Origin: Limanda limanda
Taxonomy: Eukaryota; Chordata; Actinopteri; Pleuronectiformes; Pleuronectidae
Direction of reading: 5' to 3'
DNA: 64,000 nucleotides
NCBI RefSeq assembly: GCF_963576545.1
Contig: NW_026870446.1
Span: 558,001 to 622,000, forward strand
The notes beneath the pieces were generated by a model. It was not told the origin of the DNA, ran no database searches, and worked only from the letters and a program-made list of their open reading frames with translations. Below are positions 45,101 through 58,721 of this stretch, piece by piece (position 1 is the first letter of the stretch; each line of letters starts with the position of its first letter). Both the position numbers and the translations under genes were made by a program.

Positions 45101-48100
45101 ATCGATCGGTACCATCCTTGAGCTTCTCCGACTTTCGGAAGGGTTAGGGTTAGGGTTAGGGATGAAAGCACATAGGAGAAAGAGATATTCTTGAATAACT
45201 TTTTTTGTGAAGGTCGGAGAGACTTGCAAGTAGGCTCTACCCCCACTAAATGGGGTAACGCGCATCGATCGGTACCATCCTTGAGCTTCTCCGACTTTCG
45301 GAAGGGTTAGGGTTAGGGTTAGGGATGAAAGCACATAGGAGAAAGAGATATTCTTGAATAACTTTTTTTGTGAAGGTCGGAGAGACTTGCAAGTAGGCTC
45401 TACCCCCACTAAATGGGGCAGCGCGCATCGATCGGTACCATTCTTGAGCTTCTCCGACTTTCGGAAGGGTTAGGGTTAGGGTTAGGGATGAAAGCACATA
45501 GGAGAAAGAGATATTCTTGAATAACTTTTTTTGTGAAGGTCGGAGAGACTTGCAAGTAGGCTCTACCCCCACTAAATGGGGTAGCGCGCATCGATCGGTA
45601 CCATCCTTGAGCTTCTCCGACTTTCGGAAGGGTTAGGGTTAGGGTTAGGGATGAAAGCACATAGGAGAAAGAGATATTCTTGAATAACTTTTTTTGTGAA
45701 GGTCGGAGAGACTTGGAAAGTGGTTGCATCTGGACTAATTTGGGTCCTGCGGATCGATTGGTACTATCCCCGAGCTTGTACGACCTTCGGAAGAGGTCGA
45801 CCGACGAAATTCCCCCAAATCTGAGGAGATATTCTTGAATAACTTTTTTTGTGAAGGTCGGAGAGACTTGCAAGTAGGCTCTACCCCCACTAAATGGGGT
45901 AGCGCGCATCGATCGGTACCATCTTTGAGCTTCTCCGACTTTCGGAAGGGTTAGGGTTAGGGTTAGGGATGAAAGCACATAGGAGAAAGAGATATTCTTG
46001 AATAACTTTTTTTGTGAAGGTCGGAGAGACTTGCAAGTAGGCTCTACCCCCACTAAATGGGGTAGCGCGCATCGATCGGTACCATCCTTGAGCTTCTCCG
46101 ACTTTCGGAAGGGTTAGGGTTAGGGTTAGGGATGAAAGCACATAGGAGAAAGAGATATTCTTGAATAACTTTTTTTGTGAAGGTCGGAGAGACTTGGAAA
46201 GTGGTTGCATCTGGACTAATTTGGGTCCTGCGGATCGATTGGTACCATCCCCGAGCTTGTACGACCTTCGGAAGAGGTCGACCGACGAAATTCCCCCAAA
46301 TCTGAGGAGATATTCTTGAATAACTTTTTTTGTGAAGGTCGGAGAGACTTGCAAGTAGGCTCTACCCCCACTAAATGGGGTTGCGCGCATCGATCAGTAC
46401 CATCCTTGAGCTTCTCCGACTTTCGGAAGGGTTAGGGTTAGGGTTAGGGATGAAAGCACATAGGAGAAAGAGATATTCTTGAATAACTTTTTTTGTGAAG
46501 GTCTGAGAGACTTGCAAGTAGGCTCTACCCCCACTAAATGGGGTAGCGCGCATCGATCGGTACCATCCTTGAGCTTCTCCGACTTTCGGAAGGGTTAGGG
46601 TTAGGGTTAGGGATGAAAGCACATAGGAGAAAGAGATATTCTTGAATAACTTTTTTTGTGAAGGTCGGAGAGACTTGCAAGTAGGCTCTACCCCCACTAA
46701 ATGGGGTAGCGCGCATCGATCGGTACCATCCTTGAGCTTCTCCGACTTTCGGAAGGGTTAGGGTTAGGGTTAGGGATGAAAGCACATAGGAGAAAGAGAT
46801 ATTCTTGAATAACTTTTTTTGTGAAGGTCGGAGAGACTTGCAAGTAGGCTCTACCCCCACTAAATGGGGCAGCGCGCATCGATCGGTACCATTCTTGAGC
46901 TTCTCCGACTTTCGGAAGGGTTAGGGTTAGGGTTAGGGATGAAAGCACATAGGAGAAAGAGATATTCTTGAATAACTTTTTTTGTGAAGGTCGGAGAGAC
47001 TTGCAAGTAGGCTCTACCCCCACTAAATGGGGTAGCGCGCATCGATCGGTACCATCCTTGAGCTTCTCCGACTTTCGGAAGGGTTAGGGTTAGGGTTAGG
47101 GATGAAAGCACATAGGAGAAAGAGATATTCTTGAATAACTTTTTTTGTGAAGGTCGGAGAGACTTGGAAAGTGGTTGCATCTGGACTAATTTGGGTCCTG
47201 CGGATCGATTGGTACTATCCCCGAGCTTGTACGACCTTCGGAAGAGGTCGACCGACGAAATTCCCCCAAATCTGAGGAGATATTCTTGAATAACTTTTTT
47301 TGTGAAGGTCGGAGAGACTTGCAAGTAGGCTCTACCCCCACTAAATGGGGTAGCGCGCATCGATAGGTACCATCCTTGAGCTTCTCCGACTTTCGGAAGG
47401 GTTAGGGTTAGGGTTAGGGATGAAAGCACATAGGAGAAAGAGATATTCTTGAATAACTTTTTTTGTGAAGGTCGGAGAGACTTGCAAGTAGGCTCTACCC
47501 CCACTAAATGGGGTAGCGCGCATCGATCGGTACCATCCTTGAGCTTCTCCGACTTTCGGAAGGGTTAGGGTTAGGGTTAGGGATGAAAGCACATAGGAGA
47601 AAGAGATATTCTTGAATAACTTTTTTTGTGAAGGTCGGAGAGACTTGGAAAGTGGTTGCATCTGGACTAATTTGGGTCCTGCGGATCGATTGGTACCATC
47701 CCCGAGCTTGTACGACCTTCGGAAGAGTTCGACCGACGAAATTCCCCCAAATCTGAGGAGATATTCTTGAATAACTTTTTTTGTGAAGGTCGGAGAGACT
47801 TGCAAGTAGGCTCTACCCCCACTAAATGGGGTTGCGCGCATCGATCAGTACCATCCTTGAGCTTCTCCGACTTTCGGAAGGGTTAGGGTTAGGGTTAGGG
47901 ATGAAAGCACATAGGAGAAAGAGATATTCTTGAATAACTTTTTTTGTGAAGGTCGGAGAGACTTGCAAGTAGGCTTTACCCCCACTAAATGGGGTAGCGC
48001 GCATCGATCGGTACCATCCTTGAGCTTCTCCGACTTTCGGAAGGGTTAGGGTTAGGGATGAAAGCACATAGGAGAAAGAGATATTCTTGAATAACTTTTT

Positions 48101-48413
48101 TTGTGAAGGTCGGAGAGACTTGCAAGTAGGCTCTACCCCCACTAAATGGGGTAGCGCGCATCGATCGGTACCATCCTTGAGCTTCTCCGACTTTCGGAAG
48201 GGTTAGGGTTAGGGTTAGGGATGAAAGCACATAGGAGAAAGAGATATTCTTGAATAACTTTTTTTGTGAAGGTCGGAGAGACTTGGAAAGTGGTTGCATC
48301 TGGACTAATTTGGGTCCTGCGGATCGATTGGTACCATCCCCGAGCTTGTACGACCTTCGGAAGAGGTCGACCGACGAAATTCCCCCAAATCTGAGGAGAT
48401 ATTCTTGAATAAC
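42135..48413 (+). repeat. Higher-order repeat copy 4 (6279 bp, 3' half deleted)
   Basis: Thirty A and 9 B units. B starts 42787, 43105, 44238, 44719, 45689, 46170, 47140 and 47621 match copy 3 at +11758, then only 48259 remains. The B* modules of the other copies are missing; the A run after 47621 keeps its 157-bp unit (47939) but drops from four units to three, and one plain B follows before copy 5 starts. An internal deletion by unequal exchange explains this. Landmarks at 42771, 42991 and 43281. Confidence 0.9.
44719..47620 (+). repeat. 1451-bp internal tandem duplication in HOR copy 4
   Basis: Counterpart at +11758 from copy 3, with TACTATCC in B 45689 and 47140. B 44719 also carries CCTTTGGAAG, and an A unit near 47365 has CGATAGGTACC, both private to this copy. 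Confidence 0.88.
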
Positions 48414-50997
48414 TTTTTTTGTGAAGGTCGGAGAGACTTGCAAGTAGGCTCTACCCCCACTAAATGGGGTAGCGCGCATCGATCAGTACCATCCTTGAGC
48501 TTCTCCGACTTTCGGAAGGGTTAGGGTTAGGGTTAGGGATGAAAGCACATAGGAGAAAGAGATATTCTTGAATAACTTTTTTTGTGAAGGTCGGAGAGAC
48601 TTGCAAGTAGGCTCTACCCCCACTAAATGGGGTAGCGCGCATCGATCGGTACCATCCTTGAGCTTCTCCGACTTTCGGAAGGGTTAGGGTTAGGGTTAGG
48701 GATGAAAGCACATAGGAGAAAGAGATATTCTTGAATAACTTTTTTTGTGAAGGTCGGAGAGACTTGCAAGTAGGCTTTACCCCCACTAAATGGGGTAGCG
48801 CGCATCGATCGGTACCATCCTTGAGCTTCTCCGACTTTCGGAAGGGTTAGGGTTAGGGTTAGGGATGAAAGCACATAGGAGAAAGAGATATTCTTGAATA
48901 ACTTTTTTTGTGAAGGTCGGAGAGACTTGCAAGTAGGCTCTACCCCCACTAAATGGGGTAGCGCGCATCGATCGGTACCATCCTTGAGCTTCTCCGACTT
49001 TCGGAAGGGTTAGGGTTAGGGTTAGGGATGAAAGCACATAGGAGAAAGACATATTCTTGAATAACTTTTTTTGTGAAGGTCGGAGAGACTTGGAAAGTGG
49101 TTGCATCTGGACTAATTTGGGTCCTGCGGATCGATTGGTACCATCCCCGAGCTTGTACGACCTTCGGAAGAGGTCGACCGACGAAATTCCCCCAAATCTG
49201 AGGAGATATTCTTGAATAACTTTTTTTGTGAAGGTCGGAGAGACTTGCAAGTAGGCTCTACCCCCACTACATGGGGTTGCGCGCATCGATCGGTACCATC
49301 CTTGAGCTTCTCCGACTTTCGGAAGGGTTAGGGTTAGGGTTAGGGATGAAAGCACATAGGAGAAAGAGATATTCTTGAATAACTTTTTTTGTGAAGGTCG
49401 GAGAGACTTGGAAAGTGGTTGCATCTGGACTAATTTGGGTCCTGCGGATCGATTGGTACCATCCCCGAGCTTGTACGACCTTCGGAAGAGGTCGACCGAC
49501 GAAATTCCCCCAAATCTGAGGAGATATTCTTGAATAACTTTTTTTGTGAAGGTCGGAGATACTTGCAAGTAGGCTCTACCCCCACTAAATGGGGTTGCGC
49601 GCATCGATCAGTACCATTCTTGAGCTTCTCCGACTTTCGGAAGGGTTAGGGTTAGGGTTAGGGATGAAAGCACATAGGAGAAAGAGATATTCTTGAATAA
49701 CTTTTTTTGTGAAGGTCGGAGAGACTTGCAAGTAGGCTCTACCCCCACTAAATGGGGTAGCGCGCATCGATCGGTACCATCCTTGAGCTTCTCCGACTTT
49801 CGGAAGGGTTAGGGTTAGGGTTAGGGATGAAAGCACATAGGAGAAAGAGATATTCTTGAATAACTTTTTTTGTGAAGGTCGGAGAGACTTGCAAGTAGGC
49901 TCTACCCCCACTAAATGGGGTAGCGCGCATCGATCGGTACCATCCTTGAGCTTCTCCGACTTTCGGAAGGGTTAGGGTTAGGGTTAGGGATGAAAGCACA
50001 TAGGAGAAAGAGATATTCTTGAATAACTTTTTTTGTGAAGGTCGGAGAGACTTGCAAGTAGGCTCTACCCCCACTAAATGGGGTAGCGCGCATCGATCGG
50101 TACCATCCTTGAGCTTCTCCGACTTTCGGAAGGGTTAGGGTTAGGGTTAGGGATGAAAGCACATAGGAGAAAGAGATATTCTTGAATAACTTTTTTTGTG
50201 AAGGTCGGAGAGACTTGCAAGTAGGCTCTACCCCCACTAAATGGGGTAGCGCGCATCGATCGGTACCATCCTTGAGCTTCTCCGACTTTCGGAAGGGTTA
50301 GGGTTAGGGTTAGGGATGAAAGCACATAGGAGAAAGAGATATTCTTGAATAACTTTTTTTGTGAAGGTCGGAGAGACTTGCAAGTAGGCTCTACCCCCAC
50401 TAAATGGGGTAGCGCGCATCGATCGGTACCATCCTTGAGCTTCTCCGACTTTCGGAAGGGTTAGGGTTAGGGTTAGGGATGAAAGCACATAGGAGAAAGA
50501 GATATTCTTGAATAACTTTTTTTGTGAAGGTCGGAGAGACTTGGAAAGTGGTTGCATCTGGACTAATTTGGGTCCTGCGGATCGATTGGTACCATCCCCG
50601 AGCTTGTACGACCTTCGGAAGAGGTCGACCGACGAAATTCCCCCAAATCTGAGGAGATATTCTTGAATAACTTTTTTTGTGAAGGTCGGAGAGACTTGCA
50701 AGTAGGCTCTACCCCCACTAAATGGGGTAGCGCGCATCGATCGGTACCATCCTTGAGCTTCTCCGACTTTCGGAAGGGTTAGGGTTAGGGTTAGGGATGA
50801 AAGCACATAGGAGAAAGAGATATTCTTGAATAACTTTTTTTGTGAAGGTCGGAGAGACTTGCAAGTAGGCTCTACCCCCACTAAATGGGGTAGCGCGCAT
50901 CGATCGGTACCATCCTTGAGCTTCTCCGACTTTCGGAAGGGTTAGGGTTAGGGTTAGGGATGAAAGCACATAGGAGAAAGAGATATTCTTGAATAAC

Positions 50998-53899
50998 CTT
51001 TTTTGTGAAGGTCGGAGAGACTTGGAAAGTGGTTGCATCTGGACTAATTTGGGTCCTGCGGATCGATTGGTACCATCCCCGAGCTTGTACGACCTTCGGA
51101 AGAGGTCGACCGACGAAATTCCCCCAAATCTGAGGAGATATTCTTGAATAACTTTTTTTGTGAAGGTCGGAGAGACTTGCAAGTAGGCTCTACCCCCACT
51201 AAATGGGGTTGCGCGCATCGATCAGTACCATCCTTGAGCTTCTCCGACTTTCGGAAGGGTTAGGGTTAGGGTTAGGGATGAAAGCACATAGGAGAAAGAG
51301 ATATTCTTGAATAACTTTTTTTGTGAAGGTCTGAGAGACTTGCAAGTAGGCTCTACCCCCACTAAATGGGGTAGCGCGCATCGATCGGTACCATCCTTGA
51401 GCTTCTCCGACTTTCGGAAGGGTTAGGGTTAGGGTTAGGGATGAAAGCACATAGGAGAAAGAGATATTCTTGAATAACTTTTTTTGTGAAGGTCGGAGAG
51501 ACTTGCAAGTAGGCTCTACCCCCACTAAATGGGGTAACGCGCATCGATCGGTACCATCCTTGAGCTTCTCCGACTTTCGGAAGGGTTAGGGTTAGGGTTA
51601 GGGATGAAAGCACATAGGAGAAAGAGATATTCTTGAATAACTTTTTTTGTGAAGGTCGGAGAGACTTGCAAGTAGGCTCTACCCCCACTAAATGGGGCAG
51701 CGCGCATCGATCGGTACCATTCTTGAGCTTCTCCGACTTTCGGAAGGGTTAGGGTTAGGGTTAGGGATGAAAGCACATAGGAGAAAGAGATATTCTTGAA
51801 TAACTTTTTTTGTGAAGGTCGGAGAGACTTGCAAGTAGGCTCTACCCCCACTAAATGGGGTAGCGCGCATCGATCGGTACCATCCTTGAGCTTCTCCGAC
51901 TTTCGGAAGGGTTAGGGTTAGGGTTAGGGATGAAAGCACATAGGAGAAAGAGATATTCTTGAATAACTTTTTTTGTGAAGGTCGGAGAGACTTGGAAAGT
52001 GGTTGCATCTGGACTAATTTGGGTCCTGCGGATCGATTGGTACTATCCCCGAGCTTGTACGACCTTCGGAAGAGGTCGACCGACGAAATTCCCCCAAATC
52101 TGAGGAGATATTCTTGAATAACTTTTTTTGTGAAGGTCGGAGAGACTTGCAAGTAGGCTCTACCCCCACTAAATGGGGTAGCGCGCATCGATCGGTACCA
52201 TCTTTGAGCTTCTCCGACTTTCGGAAGGGTTAGGGTTAGGGTTAGGGATGAAAGCACATAGGAGAAAGAGATATTCTTGAATAACTTTTTTTGTGAAGGT
52301 CGGAGAGACTTGCAAGTAGGCTCTACCCCCACTAAATGGGGTAGCGCGCATCGATCGGTACCATCCTTGAGCTTCTCCGACTTTCGGAAGGGTTAGGGTT
52401 AGGGTTAGGGATGAAAGCACATAGGAGAAAGAGATATTCTTGAATAACTTTTTTTGTGAAGGTCGGAGAGACTTGGAAAGTGGTTGCATCTGGACTAATT
52501 TGGGTCCTGCGGATCGATTGGTACCATCCCCGAGCTTGTACGACCTTCGGAAGAGGTCGACCGACGAAATTCCCCCAAATCTGAGGAGATATTCTTGAAT
52601 AACTTTTTTTGTGAAGGTCGGAGAGACTTGCAAGTAGGCTCTACCCCCACTAAATGGGGTTGCGCGCATCGATCAGTACCATCCTTGAGCTTCTCCGACT
52701 TTCGGAAGGGTTAGGGTTAGGGTTAGGGATGAAAGCACATAGGAGAAAGAGATATTCTTGAATAACTTTTTTTGTGAAGGTCTGAGAGACTTGCAAGTAG
52801 GCTCTACCCCCACTAAATGGGGTAGCGCGCATCGATCGGTACCATCCTTGAGCTTCTCCGACTTTCGGAAGGGTTAGGGTTAGGGTTAGGGATGAAAGCA
52901 CATAGGAGAAAGAGATATTCTTGAATAACTTTTTTTGTGAAGGTCGGAGAGACTTGCAAGTAGGCTCTACCCCCACTAAATGGGGTAGCGCGCATCGATC
53001 GGTACCATCCTTGAGCTTCTCCGACTTTCGGAAGGGTTAGGGTTAGGGTTAGGGATGAAAGCACATAGGAGAAAGAGATATTCTTGAATAACTTTTTTTG
53101 TGAAGGTCGGAGAGACTTGCAAGTAGGCTCTACCCCCACTAAATGGGGCAGCGCGCATCGATCGGTACCATTCTTGAGCTTCTCCGACTTTCGGAAGGGT
53201 TAGGGTTAGGGTTAGGGATGAAAGCACATAGGAGAAAGAGATATTCTTGAATAACTTTTTTTGTGAAGGTCGGAGAGACTTGCAAGTAGGCTCTACCCCC
53301 ACTAAATGGGGTAGCGCGCATCGATCGGTACCATCCTTGAGCTTCTCCGACTTTCGGAAGGGTTAGGGTTAGGGTTAGGGATGAAAGCACATAGGAGAAA
53401 GAGATATTCTTGAATAACTTTTTTTGTGAAGGTCGGAGAGACTTGGAAAGTGGTTGCATCTGGACTAATTTGGGTCCTGCGGATCGATTGGTACTATCCC
53501 CGAGCTTGTACGACCTTCGGAAGAGGTCGACCGACGAAATTCCCCCAAATCTGAGGAGATATTCTTGAATAACTTTTTTTGTGAAGGTCGGAGAGACTTG
53601 CAAGTAGGCTCTACCCCCACTAAATGGGGTAGCGCGCATCGATCGGTACCATCCTTGAGCTTCTCCGACTTTCGGAAGGGTTAGGGTTAGGGTTAGGGAT
53701 GAAAGCACATAGGAGAAAGAGATATTCTTGAATAACTTTTTTTGTGAAGGTCGGAGAGACTTGCAAGTAGGCTCTACCCCCACTAAATGGGGTAGCGCGC
53801 ATCGATCGGTACCATCCTTGAGCTTCTCCGACTTTCGGAAGGGTTAGGGTTAGGGTTAGGGATGAAAGCACATAGGAGAAAGAGATATTCTTGAATAAC
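50998..53899 (+). repeat. 1451-bp internal tandem duplication in HOR copy 5
   Basis: Counterpart at +6279 from copy 4, with TACTATCC in B 51968 and 53419. Confidence 0.88.
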
Positions 53900-54699
53900 T
53901 TTTTTTGTGAAGGTCGGAGAGACTTGGAAAGTGGTTGCATCTGGACTAATTTGGGTCCTGCGGATCGATTGGTACCATCCCCGAGCTTGTACGACCTTCG
54001 GAAGAGTTCGACCGACGAAATTCCCCCAAATCTGAGGAGATATTCTTGAATAACTTTTTTTGTGAAGGTCGGAGAGACTTGCAAGTAGGCTCTACCCCCA
54101 CTAAATGGGGTTGCGCGCATCGATCAGTACCATCCTTGAGCTTCTCCGACTTTCGGAAGGGTTAGGGTTAGGGTTAGGGATGAAAGCACATAGGAGAAAG
54201 AGATATTCTTGAATAACTTTTTTTGTGAAGGTCGGAGAGACTTGCAAGTAGGCTTTACCCCCACTAAATGGGGTAGCGCGCATCGATCGGTACCATCCTT
54301 GAGCTTCTCCGACTTTCGGAAGGGTTAGGGTTAGGGATGAAAGCACATAGGAGAAAGAGATATTCTTGAATAACTTTTTTTGTGAAGGTCGGAGAGACTT
54401 GCAAGTAGGCTCTACCCCCACTAAATGGGGTAGCGCGCATCGATCGGTACCATCCTTGAGCTTCTCCGACTTTCGGAAGGGTTAGGGTTAGGGTTAGGGA
54501 TGAAAGCACATAGGAGAAAGAGATATTCTTGAATAACTTTTTTTGTGAAGGTCGGAGAGACTTGCAAGTAGGCTTTACCCCACTAAATGGGGTAGCGCGC
54601 ATCGATCGGTACCATCCTTGAGCTTCTCCGACTTTCGGAAGGGTTAGGGTTAGGGTTAGGGATGAAAGCACATAGGAGAAAGAGATATTCTTGAATAAC

Positions 54700-56143
54700 T
54701 TTTTTTGTGAAGGTCGGAGAGACTTGGAAAGTGGTTGCATCTGGACTAATTTGGGTCCTGCAGATCGATTGGTACCATCCCCGAGCTTGTACGACCTTCG
54801 GAAGAGGTCGACCGACGAAATTCCCCCAAATCTGAGGAGATATTCTTGAATAACTTTTTTTGTGAAGGTCGGAGAGACTTGCAAGTAGGCTCTACCCCCA
54901 CTAAATGGGGTTGCGCGCATCGATCGGTACCATCCTTGAGCTTCTCCGACTTTCGGAAGGGTTAGGGTTAGGGTTAGGGATGAAAGCACATAGGAGAAAG
55001 AGATATTCTTGAATAACTTTTTTTGTGAAGGTCGGAGAGACTTGCAAGTAGGCTCTACCCCCACTAAATGGGGTAGCGCGCATCGATCGGTACCATCCTT
55101 GAGCTTCTCCGACTTTCGGAAGGGTTAGGGTTAGGGTTAGGGATGAAAGCACATAGGAGAAAGAGATATTCTTGAATAACTTTTTTTGTGAAGGTCGGAG
55201 AGACTTGGAAAGTGGTTGCATCTGGACTAATTCGGGTCCTGCAGATCGATTGGTACCATCCCCGAGCTTGTACGACCTTTGGAAGAGGTCGACCGACGAA
55301 ATTCCCCCAAAATCTGAGGAGATATTCTTGAATAACTTTTTTTGTGAAGGTCGGAGAGACTTGCAAGTAGGCTCTACCCCCACTAAATGGGGTTGCGCGC
55401 ATCGATCAGTACCATCCTTGAGCTTCTCCGACTTTCGGAAGGGTTAGGGTTAGGGTTAGGGATGAAAGCACATAGGAGAAAGAGATATTCTTGAATAACT
55501 TTTTTTGTGAAGGTCGGAGAGACTTGCAAGTAGGCTCTACCCCCACTAAATGGGGTAGCGCGCATCGATCAGTACCATCCTTGAGCTTCTCCGACTTTCG
55601 GAAGGGTTAGGGTTAGGGTTAGGGATGAAAGCACATAGGAGAAAGAGATATTCTTGAATAACTTTTTTTGTGAAGGTCGGAGAGACTTGCAAGTAGGCTC
55701 TACCCCCACTAAATGGGGTAGCGCGCATCGATCGGTACCATCCTTGAGCTTCTCCGACTTTCGGAAGGGTTAGGGTTAGGGTTAGGGATGAAAGCACATA
55801 GGAGAAAGAGATATTCTTGAATAACTTTTTTTGTGAAGGTCGGAGAGACTTGCAAGTAGGCTCTACCCCCACTAAATGGGGTAGCGCGCATCGATCGGTA
55901 CCATCCTTGAGCTTCTCCGACTTTCGGAAGGGTTAGGGTTAGGGTTAGGGATGAAAGCACATAGGAGAAAGAGATATTCTTGAATAACTTTTTTTGTGAA
56001 GGTCGGAGAGACTTGGAAAGTGGTTGCATCTGGACTAATTTGGGTCCTGCGGATCGATTGGTACCATCCCCGAGCTTGTACGACCTTCGGAAGAGGTCGA
56101 CCGACGAAATTCCCCCAAATCTGAGGAGATATTCTTGAATAAC
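54700..56143 (+). repeat. B-A2-B*-A4-B module, HOR copy 5, first
   Basis: B at 54700 (with CTGCAGATC, unlike its copy 3 partner), B* at 55181 and B at 55989. Confidence 0.9.
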
Positions 56144-56788
56144 TTTTTTTGTGAAGGTCGGAGAGACTTGCAAGTAGGCTCTACCCCCACTAAATGGGGT
56201 AGCGCGCATCGATCAGTACCATCCTTGAGCTTCTCCGACTTTCGGAAGGGTTAGGGTTAGGGATGAAAGCACATAGGAGAAAGAGATATTCTTGAATAAC
56301 TTTTTTTGTGAAGGTCGGAGAGACTTGCAAGTAGGCTTTACCCCCACTAAATGGGGTAGCGCGCATCGATCGGTACCATCCTTGAGCTTCTCCGACTTTC
56401 GGAAGGGTTAGGGTTAGGGTTAGGGATGAAAGCACATAGGAGAAAGAGATATTCTTGAATAACTTTTTTTGTGAAGGTCGGAGAGACTTGCAAGTAGGCT
56501 CTACCCCCACTAAATGGGGTAGCGCGCATCGATCGGTACCATCCTTGAGCTTCTCCGACTTTCGGAAGGGTTAGGGTTAGGGTTAGGGATGAAAGCACAT
56601 AGGAGAAAGAGATATTCTTGAATAACTTTTTTTGTGAAGGTCGGAGAGACTTGCAAGTAGGCTTTACCCCACTAAATGGGGTAGCGCGCATCGATCGGTA
56701 CCATCCTTGAGCTTCTCCGACTTTCGGAAGGGTTAGGGTTAGGGTTAGGGATGAAAGCACATAGGAGAAAGAGATATTCTTGAATAAC

Positions 56789-58232
56789 TTTTTTTGTGAA
56801 GGTCGGAGAGACTTGGAAAGTGGTTGCATCTGGACTAATTTGGGTCCTGCGGATCGATTGGTACCATCCCCGAGCTTGTACGACCTTCGGAAGAGGTCGA
56901 CCGACGAAATTCCCCCAAATCTGAGGAGATATTCTTGAATAACTTTTTTTGTGAAGGTCGGAGAGACTTGCAAGTAGGCTCTACCCCCACTAAATGGGGT
57001 TGCGCGCATCGATCGGTACCATCCTTGAGCTTCTCCGACTTTCGGAAGGGTTAGGGTTAGGGTTAGGGATGAAAGCACATAGGAGAAAGAGATATTCTTG
57101 AATAACTTTTTTTGTGAAGGTCGGAGAGACTTGCAAGTAGGCTCTACCCCCACTAAATGGGGTAGCGCGCATCGATCGGTACCATCCTTGAGCTTCTCCG
57201 ACTTTCGGAAGGGTTAGGGTTAGGGTTAGGGATGAAAGCACATAGGAGAAAGAGATATTCTTGAATAACTTTTTTTGTGAAGGTCGGAGAGACTTGGAAA
57301 GTGGTTGCATCTGGACTAATTCGGGTCCTGCAGATCGATTGGTACCATCCCCGAGCTTGTACGACCTTCGGAAGAGGTCGACCGACGAAATTCCCCCAAA
57401 ATCTGAGGAGATATTCTTGAATAACTTTTTTTGTGAAGGTCGGAGAGACTTGCAAGTAGGCTCTACCCCCACTAAATGGGGTTGCGCGCATCGATCAGTA
57501 CCATCCTTGAGCTTCTCCGACTTTCGGAAGGGTTAGGGTTAGGGTTAGGGATGAAAGCACATAGGAGAAAGAGATATTCTTGAATAACTTTTTTTGTGAA
57601 GGTCGGAGAGACTTGCAAGTAGGCTCTACCCCCACTAAATGGGGTAGCGCGCATCGATCAGTACCATCCTTGAGCTTCTCCGACTTTCGGAAGGGTTAGG
57701 GTTAGGGTTAGGGCTGAAAGCACATAGGAGAAAGAGATATTCTTGAATAACTTTTTTTGTGAAGGTCGGAGAGACTTGCAAGTAGGCTCTACCCCCACTA
57801 AATGGGGTAGCGCGCATCGATCGGTACCATCCTTGAGCTTCTCCGACTTTCGGAAGGGTTAGGGTTAGGGTTAGGGATGAAAGCACATAGGAGAAAGAGA
57901 TATTCTTGAATAACTTTTTTTGTGAAGGTCGGAGAGACTTGCAAGTAGGCTCTACCCCCACTAAATGGGGTAGCGCGCATCGATCGGTACCATCCTTGAG
58001 CTTCTCCGACTTTCGGAAGGGTTAGGGTTAGGGTTAGGGATGAAAGCACATAGGAGAAAGAGATATTCTTGAATAACTTTTTTTGTGAAGGTCGGAGAGA
58101 CTTGAAAAGTGGTTGCATCTGGACTAATTTGGGTCCTGCAGATCGATTGGTACCATCCCCGAGCTTGTACGACCTTCGGAAGAGGTCGACCGACGAAATT
58201 CCCCCAAATCTGAGGAGATATTCTTGAATAAC
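56789..58232 (+). repeat. B-A2-B*-A4-B module, HOR copy 5, second
   Basis: B at 56789, B* at 57270 with CCTTCGG, and B at 58078 with AAAAGTGG and CTGCAGATC. Confidence 0.9.
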
Positions 58233-58721
58233 TTTTTTTGTGAAGGTCGGAGAGACTTGCAAGTAGGCTCTACCCCCACTAAATGGGGTAGCGCGCATCG
58301 ATCAGTACCATCCTTGAGCTTCTCCGACTTTCGGAAGGGTTAGGGTTAGGGTTAGGGATGAAAGCACATAGGAGAAAGAGATATTCTTGAATAACTTTTT
58401 TTGTGAAGGTCGGAGAGACTTGCAAGTAGGCTCTACCCCCACTAAATGGGGTTGCGCGCATCGATCGGTACCATCCTTGAGCTTCTCCGACTTTCGGAAG
58501 GGTTAGGGTTAGGGTTAGGGATGAAAGCACATAGGAGAAAGAGATATTCTTGAATAACTTTTTTTGTGAAGGTCGGAGAGACTTGCAAGTAGGCTTTACC
58601 CCCACTAAATGGGGTAGCGCGCATCGATCGGTACCATCCTTGAGCTTCTCCGACTTTCGGAAGGGTTAGGGTTAGGGTTAGGGATGAAAGCACATAGGAG
58701 AAAGAGATATTCTTGAATAAC